From assembly GCA_944412495.1 (NCBI GenBank), contig CALYBL010000019.1, positions 34,644 through 98,643 on the forward strand: a stretch of DNA of 64,000 nt. Reading direction: 5' to 3'. The stretch comes from an uncultured Clostridia bacterium (GTDB lineage Bacteria; Bacillota; Clostridia; Oscillospirales; Acutalibacteraceae). This document shows positions 8,778 to 17,703 of the stretch, piece by piece. The number at the start of each line of letters is the position of its first letter. Position 1 is the stretch's first letter. Under the pieces are notes generated by a model. The model saw only the letters and a list, made by a program, of their open reading frames with translations. It did no database searches and was not told the origin of the DNA. The translations under genes were made by a program, and so were the position numbers.

Positions 8778-9758
8778 TTGAAAAAACGGAGAAATATATT
8801 TCTGTCGGTTTTCTTTATATTCCTGTCTTTTATATTGTTTTTGCCGATAAACGACCAGATTGAATCGCTGCCGGCTATAGCAAATCTGGCCATAGCCGCC
8901 GCGGGCAGTGCTGTTATAATATTTATCCTTTACAAGGCCCGTCTGCTTAACGCCGTGTTTGGGCTTGTAGAAACGATAAGCACAAATAAGCGGCTGATTC
9001 TGTCGCTTTCCAAAAACGACTTTAAGCAGAGGTTTGCCGGCTCGTATTTCGGTGTTATATGGGCATTTATACAGCCGATAGTTACCGTTATAATGTACAG
9101 CGTGGTGTTTCAGCTGCTGCTTAATCAGGGCGCTACTGTTGATGACGGCGTGCCGTATTCGCTGTGGCTTATCTGCGGGCTTGTGCCGTGGTTTTACTTT
9201 TCGGAGGCATGGCTCGGCACCTGCAACAGCATGCTTGAATACAGCTTCCTTGTAAAAAAGGTTGTATTCCGTATTGACATCCTGCCGCTTGTAAAGGTTA
9301 TATCCTCGTTTATAGTACATGCCTTTTTTGCGGTACTCATGCTGGTAGTTGCGATGCTGTTTGGCTTTTCCCCGGACCTGTATACGTTACAGATTATTTA
9401 TTATATGTTTTGTCTTGTGATGCTTATCACTATGCTGGGCATCCTTACCTCTGCCATAACGGTGTTTTTCCGCGATTTTTCACAGCTTATAAACGTACTT
9501 ATTCAGATAGGCGTATGGCTGGTGCCTATTATGTGGAATATAAACGGAGATCAGATTCCGGACAGCTTTAAATGGATATTTAAGTTTAATCCGCTGTATT
9601 ATATAATAATGGGCTATCGCGACGCTATAGTTTATAAGCAGTGGTTTTGGGAAGCTCCCATGCTGACGCTTTATTTCTGGCTGTTTGTGGGGCTTTTGGG
9701 ACTGTTTGCAATAAATCTGTTCAACAGACTAAGGCCGCACTTCGCCGACGTATTATAG
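8778..9758 (+). CDS. ABC-2 polysaccharide export permease (Wzm/TagG type)
   Basis: This is the membrane subunit of an ABC exporter that moves lipid-linked polysaccharide to the outer face of the membrane. The 326 residues include the conserved core DFKQRFAGSYFGVIWAFIQP near 75-95, followed by about six spans typical of Wzm/TagG. The C-terminal part has FKWIFKFNPLYYIIMGYRD, a strong family signature. Unusually, the first 55 residues add two extra hydrophobic segments ahead of the canonical amphipathic helix, so the protein is longer than typical Wzm (about 260). The start is a TTG with GGAGG seven bases upstream. The ATPase gene follows after 14 bases. Confidence 0.93.
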   Translation: MKKRRNIFLSVFFIFLSFILFLPINDQIESLPAIANLAIAAAGSAVIIFILYKARLLNAVFGLVETISTNKRLILSLSKNDFKQRFAGSYFGVIWAFIQPIVTVIMYSVVFQLLLNQGATVDDGVPYSLWLICGLVPWFYFSEAWLGTCNSMLEYSFLVKKVVFRIDILPLVKVISSFIVHAFFAVLMLVVAMLFGFSPDLYTLQIIYYMFCLVMLITMLGILTSAITVFFRDFSQLINVLIQIGVWLVPIMWNINGDQIPDSFKWIFKFNPLYYIIMGYRDAIVYKQWFWEAPMLTLYFWLFVGLLGLFAINLFNRLRPHFADVL

Positions 9759-9772
9759 ATTGGAATGAGCAC

Positions 9773-11044
9773 ATGCCGCAGATAATGATTGATGTTGAAA
9801 ACATCTCAAAAGTTTATAAGATATATGATAAACCGGGCGACAGGCTTAAGGACGCCCTGTTTCCCTTCACCAAAAGCCGCTATCGTGAGTTTGCCGCTCT
9901 CAACGGCATCTCTTTTAAAGCCGAGAAGGGAGACGCCATAGGCTTTTTAGGCAAAAACGGCTCCGGTAAGTCGACGCTGCTGAAGATAATCACGGGGGTG
10001 CTAAGCCCGTCCGGCGGAAGCGTTTCCGTCAGCGGAAGAGTCGCCTCCATACTCGAGCTCGGCGCCGGCTTTAATCAGGAATATACCGGCATAGAAAACA
10101 TATATTTAAACGGCACGATAATGGGCTTTACCAAGGCGGAAATGGACAAAAAGCTGCAAAGCATTATCGATTTTGCCGACATCGGCGATTTTATATATCA
10201 GCCGGTCAAAATATATTCGAGCGGTATGTTTGCGAGGCTGGCTTTTGCTGTTTCAATAAACGTTGAGCCGGACATACTGATAATAGACGAGGTCCTGGCA
10301 GTCGGCGACGCAAGATTCCAGACAAAGTGCATAAGCAAGCTCAAGCAGCTCAAGGATATGGGCACGACGATACTGTTTGTTTCCCACGCCTCCGAGCAGG
10401 TAAAGCGCTTCTGCAACCGTGCGATATGGATAAAAGAGGGCAAAATAGAGGCGGAGGGCCTCTCCAGCGAGATAGTTGACATATACGATTCCTGGCTGCT
10501 GTTCGGCAAGCAGACGGAGATAAAAACCGAGAGCGAGGAGCTGCCGGAGCTGCCGGCGAAAAAGGAAAAAGCGGAAAAGAAGAGGTCGGCTAAGAAAGAA
10601 ACGGACGCTGACGAGGAGTTTAAGCTGCCTGAGGATAAAAGTATACTTGCGAGGATAGTCGACGTAAAAATTAATAAGACAGTGTTTCACACCTTTGACA
10701 AGCTGTCCGTTGATATAACGTACGATATATACGAAGAGGAGATAAGGGACTTTTTACTCGGCGCGGCGATATATTCAGCCGACCACAACGACTATATCTT
10801 CGGGCCGAACACATATCTTGAGAAGACCGAGGTGCCGAAAACACGCGGCCGCCATAAGGTGCGCTACACTATACCAAGCCTCCAGCTCATAAAGGGTGCG
10901 TTCACGATAGATGCAGGCGTTTTCAACAACGAGGGCATGGTTACGATAGACTACAAAACGGCAGCGGCAGACTTTGAGGTTACAAATGAATATTTTTCAG
11001 AAGGACTTGTATATATGAAGCATGAATGGGAAGTGATCAAATGA
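9773..11044 (+). CDS. Wzt-type ABC ATPase with C-terminal glycan-binding domain
   Basis: This 423-residue protein powers the neighbouring Wzm-like permease. The N-terminal ATPase shows Walker A GKNGSGKST (60-68), signature YSSGM (148-152) and Walker B DILIIDE (167-173). A charged Lys/Glu linker (about 240-280) leads to a C-terminal domain of about 140 residues with the beta-sandwich pattern of the Wzt carbohydrate-binding domain. In E. coli O9a that domain recognises the modified non-reducing end of the finished chain before export. Its presence means export is probably tied to a terminal modification, matching the methyltransferase that overlaps the end of this gene. I chose the ATG at 9773; an ATG at 9785 is an alternative. 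The upstream part of the frame overlaps the permease gene. Confidence 0.92.
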   Translation: MPQIMIDVENISKVYKIYDKPGDRLKDALFPFTKSRYREFAALNGISFKAEKGDAIGFLGKNGSGKSTLLKIITGVLSPSGGSVSVSGRVASILELGAGFNQEYTGIENIYLNGTIMGFTKAEMDKKLQSIIDFADIGDFIYQPVKIYSSGMFARLAFAVSINVEPDILIIDEVLAVGDARFQTKCISKLKQLKDMGTTILFVSHASEQVKRFCNRAIWIKEGKIEAEGLSSEIVDIYDSWLLFGKQTEIKTESEELPELPAKKEKAEKKRSAKKETDADEEFKLPEDKSILARIVDVKINKTVFHTFDKLSVDITYDIYEEEIRDFLLGAAIYSADHNDYIFGPNTYLEKTEVPKTRGRHKVRYTIPSLQLIKGAFTIDAGVFNNEGMVTIDYKTAAADFEVTNEYFSEGLVYMKHEWEVIK

Positions 11045-12444
11045 AAATTCCGTTTGACCAGTACCAGCGCTACAAAAATACTCAGAAGATAATAGACTCT
11101 GTGCGCAGACCCGGCGAACGCTTCAAAATATTGGAGGTGGGTGCTAACGAGCACAGAAACCTTGAGCACTTTTTGCCGGAGGATGACATAAAATATCTTG
11201 ATATAAAGCTATCCGACGAATGCTTGAACAGTCCTCAGTATATTCTTGGCGATGCGACGGATATGCCGTTTGAGGATAATTATTTTGACATCATCGTCGC
11301 ACTGGACGTATATGAGCATATTCTGCCCGACCGCAGAGAAAGCTTTCTGACAGAGATAAACCGTGTATGCAAAAATAATTTCATAATATGCGCGCCGATG
11401 AAAAATGAGCGCATACAGCGGGCGGAGGAGCGCGTAAACGAAGTATACAAAACGATAAACAGCCAGGACTTTATATGGCTTAAGGAGCATGCAGACAATA
11501 TCCTGCCGGACCTTGACTGGACCAAGACCTTTCTTGAAAAAAGCAATATAAAATTCAAGAGCTTTTGCCACGGCACGCTTGAGGTTTGGGAAATGCTCAT
11601 GTCGATAACCTTTTTCTCCACGCTCTACCCCCAGACCTACTCGTACCGTGTTATGATTGACGAGTTTTACAACGACGAGATTTTTGAAAACGATTATAAT
11701 AATGAGGATTTTTACCGCGCCTTTTTTGTTGGCGAAAAGGCAAGAAGCTTTGACGCAGGCAGCGTTATAAAGTCTCAGCAGAATACGGCATGGAAATACA
11801 GGCTTAATATATTAAAGGATAACTTTTTCAACCTGCTTAACATAACCTGCTTCAGACACAGGGACGCAAAATATTTTGCAGAGCTGTTTTACGACACTGG
11901 AAGCGGCTTCAGCCAGGTCGACCGTCTTGAGGTCATGCTGAATATAGACGGGCATGGATATTTCAGCATAGGAAAGAAATTCAATTTAAGCAAGATAAGC
12001 GGCATAAAGCGGCTGAGATTTGACCCGGTGAACAGCAGCTGCGTCATTGACGGCATAAGCGTAACTGCGACACGGCAGAGCGGTGAGATAGTAGACCTGC
12101 TTACAAAGGCCAAATACGGCTTTAAGACAATATCCGGCAAAACGGTGTTTATAAGCAACGACCCGCAGATACTGCTCGACGAGGTGGATGAAGCCGATCC
12201 GATAGTCGAGGTGGATATCTCAATGAGCGGCACGGTGTATGACAATCTGCCGGACTATCTGATAGACGCCTATGAAAGTGATATGGCTAATTTAAAAAAC
12301 AAGCTCGCTAAGGAAAAAATGAAAAATATGGAGCTTAAGGCCAAGGTTACTTCACTGCAGCGCTTTGAAGACGAGGTTCGCTCGTCTGTGTTCTTTAAAT
12401 TCAAGAAGGTTAAAAAAGAAAAAAAGGGGAAAAACAAAAAATAG
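11041..12444 (+). CDS. SAM methyltransferase with coiled-coil, lysine-rich tail
   Basis: The protein has about 467 residues from the ATG that overlaps the Wzt stop (ATGA). The N-terminal 200 residues are a class I methyltransferase: ILEVGANEHRN is a variant SAM motif I, and FDIIVALDVYEHI is the typical motif after the acidic loop. A central beta-rich domain (about 250-340, DTGSGFSQVDRLEVMLNIDG) is of a kind often attached to surface-glycan enzymes. The end is a helical coiled coil (about 415-450) finishing in a tail rich in lysine. I infer that it methylates the growing polysaccharide or its end. An ATG 15 bases earlier (11026) is possible; GGGAAG before 11041 and the coupled overlap favour the later one. 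Confidence 0.82.
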   Translation: MKIPFDQYQRYKNTQKIIDSVRRPGERFKILEVGANEHRNLEHFLPEDDIKYLDIKLSDECLNSPQYILGDATDMPFEDNYFDIIVALDVYEHILPDRRESFLTEINRVCKNNFIICAPMKNERIQRAEERVNEVYKTINSQDFIWLKEHADNILPDLDWTKTFLEKSNIKFKSFCHGTLEVWEMLMSITFFSTLYPQTYSYRVMIDEFYNDEIFENDYNNEDFYRAFFVGEKARSFDAGSVIKSQQNTAWKYRLNILKDNFFNLLNITCFRHRDAKYFAELFYDTGSGFSQVDRLEVMLNIDGHGYFSIGKKFNLSKISGIKRLRFDPVNSSCVIDGISVTATRQSGEIVDLLTKAKYGFKTISGKTVFISNDPQILLDEVDEADPIVEVDISMSGTVYDNLPDYLIDAYESDMANLKNKLAKEKMKNMELKAKVTSLQRFEDEVRSSVFFKFKKVKKEKKGKNKK

Positions 12445-12457
12445 TCTGATTGATATT

Positions 12458-12487
12458 AAATGCGCTGTAATGCTTTGCAGCGCATTT
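12458..12487 (+). terminator. Hairpin after the polysaccharide operon
   Basis: AAATGCGCTG pairs with CAGCGCATTT around a 10-base loop, 14 bases past the methyltransferase stop. The T-run is short, so it is a moderate terminator. Confidence 0.6.
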
Positions 12488-12625
12488 GCTGTATTGTACT
12501 GCGGACATGTCCCACGGCAATGCATGGTTTAACCGCGCTCTGTCCGGACGGCATGCTCATATTCAACATGCCAAAATGCGGCCGGCAGAATGTTTTGCTT
12601 AGAACCGGCGCATATTAAAGATAGT

Positions 12626-12654
12626 TTTACTAAACATATAATTTATGCTATAAT
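12626..12654 (+). promoter_or_regulatory. Promoter of the GH2-like gene
   Basis: TTTACT (12626-12631) and a perfect TATAAT (12649-12654) have 17 bases between them. The start codon lies 65 bases downstream. Confidence 0.6.
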
Positions 12655-12719
12655 AACTTAAATAAGACATATAATAGCAACGATACTGGGATTAATGCTG
12701 ATTTAAGCCGGGGGTTATT

Positions 12720-15536
12720 ATGCACAGTGTATATAATTGCCACGAGGATTGTCAGGTAATAAGCAAAAACACGTTGGAACCGAGGTCATACTATATTCCG
12801 TACGGGTCGTATCTTGATGCCGTGGAGAAGCCGAAGGAAAAGTCCGACCGGCTTATAAGTCTTGCGGGAGACTGGCATTACAAGATGTATGGGGACATAC
12901 GCGACGTACCGGAAATATCCCCCGAAACGGAGAAAAGGATATGCGGAAAAAGCGTTTTGACACTGCCATGCAATATTGAAACGGCAAAGCTGGATATCCC
13001 TCGCGCTAACAGCGCCTACCCGTTCCCGTGCGATATACCCTATACCGCTCCTGTCAATCCGGCGGCGGTGTTTTGCCGCGACTTTTATATAAGCGAGCAG
13101 TTTGACGGCTATAAGAAATATTTTGTCTGCGAGGGCAGCTCACCGTTTTATCTTTTTGTGAACGGCCGCTTTGCAGGCTATGCTCAGGGACACAGCAGGA
13201 TGAGCGAGTTCGACATCGGAGACATGCTGACTCCAGGAACAAACAGCATTTGCATAGTAACCGTCAAATACGCCGACTCGGCATATCTGGAGTGCTATAA
13301 GACGATTGATCTATGGGGCGTGTTCGGCGACATATACATACTTGCGCGCCCAAAGGGGCACATAATCGATTATAAAATAACGTCAAGGCTGACCGACTCA
13401 ATGCGCGGCGCCAATCTTTGCGTAAATGTAAAGTCAGTGCTTTCCGACGGCATAAGCGTGACGGTGATAGACCCCAACGGTGAGGCGGTGGAATCGCGCC
13501 CGGCAAGTGATGAAGGAACAGCGGAATTTTATATAGAGACGCCGTATATATGGAGTGCGGAAAGTCCCGATTTATATACTGTTGTGATAAGCCAGGGCGG
13601 TGAGTATATAGCCGCAAAGACGGGCATAAGGGAAATAGCGCTTGAAAGCGGCGTGCTCAGGATAAACAACCGCAGCGTTAAGCTTAAGGGAGTTGTCTTT
13701 AACCCAATCAGTCCCGTAAGGGGATATGCCTTGACAGTCGGGGGAATGCACGGCAGTCTTGTCAGCATGAAAAAGAACAACATTAACGCTGTAAAATTTA
13801 ATCAGCCGCCGCTGCCGGCAATGCTGCAGCTGTGCGACAGCATAGGCATGTATGTGATTGACGACACGGGCATAAACTGTTCCTTTATGCCGGAGGGAAT
13901 GGATGCATCTGAAATTTCCGTGCTGCGCGCTTCCTATGCTGACCGTACGGCGTGCATGTATGAGCGTGACAAGAACAGCGCAAGCGTGATTGCTTGGTCG
14001 CTTGGACACCAGGCCGGACACGGGGACAATATAAAGGCGTGCTTTGATTATTTAAAGGAAAACGACGGCCGGCCCGTCATGTATGACGGTGAGGAATATG
14101 ATATTTCAGCGTTATACGGCAATCATGATGAAAATATCCGCAAAACAAAGCCGGCACTGCTCTGTTCCTTTACGCACAGCGCAAAGCAAGTGTGGGACAG
14201 GGTTATATCAGATGACGGCTTAGCCGGCGCGTTCTTTGATGAATGGTGCGAGGCAGGCGTAAAGGTCACATCAAATGGCAAGAATATTTACTATACAAGA
14301 GAGTCACTCTGCGGCAAAAGCAGCGTATATTCGGACAAATCCGCTCTCATATCGTGTAAAGGCGTTGAGCTTCCTATGCTCAAAGAGCTCAAAAACGTCT
14401 ATGCGCCGGTGCGTGTGGAGCCGCTCGATTTGTCCTGCGGCAGATTTAAAATATATAATCTTTATGATTTTGTATATCTGTCGCGGCTGGAGCTTTTTTA
14501 CGAAATATCCTGCGACGGAAGGATACTGGAGAGTAAAAGCGCCGGTACGCTGACAATACCTCCGCAGAAATCGCAGGAGATAGAATTAGGCTATTTTTTG
14601 CCTGACGGCGGCGATTGCTATGTACGGTGCACCTTCCGCCAAGCGGGTGAATGCGCATGGGCACCCGACGGACATGAGACCGCCTTTATGCAGTTCAGGC
14701 TTCCCTGTGAAGAGGTGCGGCCGGTACAGATGGTTGAATATGCTGTTTTAAACCGCAAGGATTCCGGAAAGTATGTTAACTTTACTTCAAGCGGATTTGA
14801 ATATGGATTCAGCAAATACACCGGACTGCTCAGCAGGATAAATATAAATTCTAAAAGCTTTACAAGTTCTCCGGTGTATTTGGCGGCAAAAACCGCATCA
14901 GGTATTGAGGCAAGAACACGGCTTTATCATTATGACTGTGATTTAGCGGATAACAGCGCAAAAATAAAGGCCCTGCTCTCTCTTTGCGCCGACGGCTTTG
15001 TCCCGTTTGCGGAGGTGGAGGCGGAATATCTGATAAGCGGGGCCGGGGACATTGACATTTACTTCAGGGTGTCGCCGCAGGAATCCGGGGACAAAATAGC
15101 TTCGTTAGGGCTTTATATTCCCGTCGGGACGGAGTTTTCAAACTCCGAATATTTCGCATACGGCCCCGGAATAAGCACGGCTGACATGACGGCAGGCTCA
15201 GAATTCGGCAGGTTTGTGACAAACGCGTCAAAAATGACGCAGGAAAGCGTGATATGCGGAATGCCTCCTGTGAGATACGGCGCCAAATGGGCCGGCGTAT
15301 ATGACGAAGGCAGAAGCGGCATGCTGTTATGCGGCGACTTTATCTTCGGGCTGTTAAAGGAAGAAGGCAGAAATATCATTTATGCCGGCTGTAAAAATAT
15401 CAGCAAAGAAGCTGTGCTGAAAAACGAGTCTGAATTCCGCATACTGCTGCGGCCGATTCATCCGGACGGACGCAGTCTGAGCGAGATATCGGCCACGGTG
15501 TATAAAATGTACGGCGGATATCAGGTAAGTCTTTGA
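12720..15536 (+). CDS. LacZ-like GH2 protein lacking catalytic residues
   Basis: The 938-residue protein aligns over its whole length with the long LacZ class of GH2 beta-galactosidases: jelly roll, immunoglobulin-like domain, TIM barrel, second Ig domain and C-terminal Bgal small chain. The catalytic positions are changed. LacZ has WSLGNESG, with Glu as acid/base; here the segment is WSLGHQAG (Gln431). LacZ has ILCEYAH, with the nucleophile Glu; here it is LLCSFTH (Ser483). The NRHEHHP loop is FNPISP, and the CSHYP segment is FNQPP. The reading frame is intact and the fold-defining residues remain. I infer a sugar-binding or regulatory pseudoenzyme, or an enzyme with rebuilt chemistry, rather than a normal galactosidase. 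Pyrophosphatase follows after 18 bases. Confidence 0.85.
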   Translation: MHSVYNCHEDCQVISKNTLEPRSYYIPYGSYLDAVEKPKEKSDRLISLAGDWHYKMYGDIRDVPEISPETEKRICGKSVLTLPCNIETAKLDIPRANSAYPFPCDIPYTAPVNPAAVFCRDFYISEQFDGYKKYFVCEGSSPFYLFVNGRFAGYAQGHSRMSEFDIGDMLTPGTNSICIVTVKYADSAYLECYKTIDLWGVFGDIYILARPKGHIIDYKITSRLTDSMRGANLCVNVKSVLSDGISVTVIDPNGEAVESRPASDEGTAEFYIETPYIWSAESPDLYTVVISQGGEYIAAKTGIREIALESGVLRINNRSVKLKGVVFNPISPVRGYALTVGGMHGSLVSMKKNNINAVKFNQPPLPAMLQLCDSIGMYVIDDTGINCSFMPEGMDASEISVLRASYADRTACMYERDKNSASVIAWSLGHQAGHGDNIKACFDYLKENDGRPVMYDGEEYDISALYGNHDENIRKTKPALLCSFTHSAKQVWDRVISDDGLAGAFFDEWCEAGVKVTSNGKNIYYTRESLCGKSSVYSDKSALISCKGVELPMLKELKNVYAPVRVEPLDLSCGRFKIYNLYDFVYLSRLELFYEISCDGRILESKSAGTLTIPPQKSQEIELGYFLPDGGDCYVRCTFRQAGECAWAPDGHETAFMQFRLPCEEVRPVQMVEYAVLNRKDSGKYVNFTSSGFEYGFSKYTGLLSRININSKSFTSSPVYLAAKTASGIEARTRLYHYDCDLADNSAKIKALLSLCADGFVPFAEVEAEYLISGAGDIDIYFRVSPQESGDKIASLGLYIPVGTEFSNSEYFAYGPGISTADMTAGSEFGRFVTNASKMTQESVICGMPPVRYGAKWAGVYDEGRSGMLLCGDFIFGLLKEEGRNIIYAGCKNISKEAVLKNESEFRILLRPIHPDGRSLSEISATVYKMYGGYQVSL

Positions 15537-15554
15537 TTTTAATGAGGTGATATT

Positions 15555-16097
15555 TTGAATATATGGCATGACATGAGCCCTGAGAAGATTACGGCAGATT
15601 CATTCTACGCCGTTATTGAGATTGAAAAGGGCGGCAAGAACAAATACGAGCTTGATAAGGACACGGGTATGCTCAGGCTTGACAGGGTGCTTTATACCTC
15701 GACGCACTACCCGGCAAATTACGGTTTTATTCCGCGCACATGGGCGGAGGACAATGACCCGCTCGATGTACTGGTGCTGTGCTCCGAGAGCATACTGCCA
15801 ATGACGCTGGTAAGCTGCAAGCCGATAGGCGTCATAAAAATGAACGATCAGGGCGAGCTTGACGAAAAGATAATCGCTGTGTGCGTCAGCGACCCGTTTT
15901 ACAACGGATATGAGGATATATCCCAGCTTCCGGCGCACATAGACAACGAAATGCGGCACTTTTTTGAAGTTTATAAAACGCTGGAAAATAAGGATACAAC
16001 CGTGCAGGTCATAGAGGGCAAGGAGCAGGCCAAGGAGGTCATAAATCACGCCATAAATGCATATACAAAGCTTTTTGTCGGCGGCAGGGGAATTTAA
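15555..16097 (+). CDS. ppa: Inorganic pyrophosphatase, family I
   Basis: This soluble enzyme hydrolyses pyrophosphate to two phosphates and so pulls biosynthetic reactions forward. Its 180 residues match the family length. The signature DNDPLDVLV (Asp66, Asp68 and Asp71 as metal ligands) is present, together with YPANYGFIPRTW upstream and the substrate-binding lysines of the N-terminus. The start is a TTG at 15555 preceded by GAGGTG. It follows the GH2-like gene by 18 bases, so the two may share a transcript, although no functional link is obvious. PPi released or used by the pyruvate phosphate dikinase at the window edge would fall in the same pool. Confidence 0.95.
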   Translation: MNIWHDMSPEKITADSFYAVIEIEKGGKNKYELDKDTGMLRLDRVLYTSTHYPANYGFIPRTWAEDNDPLDVLVLCSESILPMTLVSCKPIGVIKMNDQGELDEKIIAVCVSDPFYNGYEDISQLPAHIDNEMRHFFEVYKTLENKDTTVQVIEGKEQAKEVINHAINAYTKLFVGGRGI

Positions 16098-16554
16098 GCC
16101 TGTTGCTATAATGGAATTTGTATGTCTTTTGCTTATCTGTCTGTCTTAAAACATCTGACATGCAGGTGTATGATTGCACAGCGGCGCGTCCGGCGCTCCT
16201 TTGTGCCAGGGACTTTGATAGCCTTTACACATAGGCGGGTGTAATAAAATCGCTGAGCTGCGGCTGTATGTTCTAAGGGGATAAGAAAGTGTCACTCTGC
16301 TCAGAAGCGAGTCGGGGCTTGGTCAGGATATACAGCGTGACACTGGCATTTGTTTTATCTGTGACGGCATGACACATGTCTATCAGATGCAAGCCAGCCT
16401 GATGCTTTTTTCTGAATCAGCTATAAAGTCGGACAAAACCGATTTTATCACAAAGACAGCCTTGAGCAAACACATCTTCAAGCTGCTGTTAATATTTCTG
16501 CATGCGCCGCTTTAGGCGCGGCTTCTCATTTTTATAAGCAAGGAGCAACAAAAT
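16098..16554 (+). promoter_or_regulatory. Structured leader ahead of the ECF transporter gene
   Basis: This 457-base stretch has no gene but contains nested pairing. AGTGTCAC (16289-16296) is complementary to GTGACACT (16337-16344). Inside lies a smaller stem, ACTC(T)GC with GCGAGT around a TCAGAA loop (16294-16312). A T6 run at about 16405-16410 follows a weak hairpin (ATCAG with CTGAT). This is the outline expected of a riboswitch ending in a terminator. I do not recognise the TPP, cobalamin, FMN or preQ1 consensus, so the ligand is open. Confidence 0.4.
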
Positions 16555-17121
16555 ATGAAAAGGACGATAAAAAATTTGACGCTCGCGGCCATGTTTTTAG
16601 CGCTCGGCATGGTTCTGCCCTTCCTAACCGGGCAGATACCTCAAATAGGCAGCATGCTGCTGCCGATGCATATACCTGTACTTTTGTGCGGACTTATATG
16701 CGGCTGGCAGTACGGCGCGGTGGTAGGCGCTGCACTTCCGCTGCTGCGCTCGGCAATATTTGGCGCGCCTGTATTTTTCCCAAACGCGACTGCGATGGCA
16801 GCCGAGCTTATGACATATGGCCTTGTTGTGGGACTGCTGTATTCTATTTCCCGCTGGCAGTGCCTTCGTTCGCTGTACCGCTGCCTTATTTCCGCCATGC
16901 TTGCCGGACGCGCGGTATGGGGAATCGTGCAGGTCATACAGTTAGGCCTGTCCGGCAGCAGCTTTACCTGGCAGATGTTCGCTGCGGGCGCGTTCCTCAA
17001 TGCCATTCCCGGCATTATATTGCAGCTTATTCTTATCCCGGCTGTCATGGCAGCGCTCAACCGTACAGGATTGGTGCGCTTTAAGAAGCAGCGGCATGCT
17101 GCCACAAAGTCGGAGAGCTGA
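16555..17121 (+). CDS. ECF transporter S component (PF12822-like)
   Basis: The 188 residues form about six hydrophobic segments with the N-terminal pattern typical of energy-coupling-factor S components: a basic MKRTIKNLTLAAMFLALG start, then GSMLLPMHIPVLLCG and the AAA-like contact segment. S components bind a vitamin or similar small molecule in the membrane and use the shared EcfA/A'/T module, which is not in this window. The start follows AAGGAG (an AGGAGC site) at good spacing. The next gene, a nucleoside/vitamin-kinase-like protein, begins three bases after the stop, so import and phosphorylation-type trapping are probably coupled. The substrate is not readable; pantothenate-like or nucleoside-like compounds fit the pairing. 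Confidence 0.82.
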   Translation: MKRTIKNLTLAAMFLALGMVLPFLTGQIPQIGSMLLPMHIPVLLCGLICGWQYGAVVGAALPLLRSAIFGAPVFFPNATAMAAELMTYGLVVGLLYSISRWQCLRSLYRCLISAMLAGRAVWGIVQVIQLGLSGSSFTWQMFAAGAFLNAIPGIILQLILIPAVMAALNRTGLVRFKKQRHAATKSES

Positions 17122-17124
17122 GCT

Positions 17125-17703
17125 ATGGAAAAAGCTGCGGCTGCGATTTTGGCTGAAATCAATAAGCAAAAGCAGACCAAAGCACCGATGCTTGTCGCCA
17201 TAGACGGGCGGTGCGCTGCCGGCAAAAGCACTATTGCCGGCATTATACAAAGGGCTGCCGGCTGCACTGTCATACATATGGACGACTTCTTCCTGCGCCC
17301 GGAGCAGCGAACAAAGGAGCGTCTGCTGATGCCCGGCGGCAATATCGATTGGGAGCGTTTTATACAGGAGGTGCTGCTGCCGCTGAGCAGTGGTCAGGCG
17401 GCGTTTTACCGCCCCTATGACTGTCATTCTCAGAAATTTGCGGAGACGGTAAAGGCAGACTTAACGCCGTTTATACTGATAGAGGGCTCTTACAGCTGTC
17501 ATCCGTGGCTTTGGGATTTTTATGCATTTCATGTTTTTCTGAATATATCCCACGAAGAGCAGCTCAGGCGTATTAAAGCGCGCAGCGGTACTGCTTTTGA
17601 CATGTTTAGAGATAAATGGATCCCTCTTGAAGAGCGATATTTTGAGGCCTTTGATATTGCCAAGCGATGCGAGCTTCGGCTTGAAACGTCCGGACTGAGG
17701 TGA
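17125..17703 (+). CDS. Uridine-kinase-like P-loop kinase
   Basis: This 192-residue protein belongs to the uridine kinase/phosphoribulokinase/pantothenate kinase superfamily. The Walker A motif is GRCAAGKST (near residue 30), where the usual second Gly is Ala. The VIHMDDFFLRPEQR segment holds the catalytic Asp (about 53), and a ...VFLNISHEEQLRRIKAR lid and base-binding region lies near 145. The gene starts three bases after the ECF S component gene ends, which implies co-expression. I infer that it phosphorylates the imported vitamin or nucleoside, or an intermediate. Uridine itself is not proven, because sequence length and flanks differ from Udk. Confidence 0.78.
   Translation: MEKAAAAILAEINKQKQTKAPMLVAIDGRCAAGKSTIAGIIQRAAGCTVIHMDDFFLRPEQRTKERLLMPGGNIDWERFIQEVLLPLSSGQAAFYRPYDCHSQKFAETVKADLTPFILIEGSYSCHPWLWDFYAFHVFLNISHEEQLRRIKARSGTAFDMFRDKWIPLEERYFEAFDIAKRCELRLETSGLR

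Noticed and set aside
16200..16420. TPP or cobalamin riboswitch before the ECF gene
   Set aside because: A CTGAG-like string and some stems are present, but the conserved TPP blocks and the B12 box are missing. I kept only 'structured leader'.
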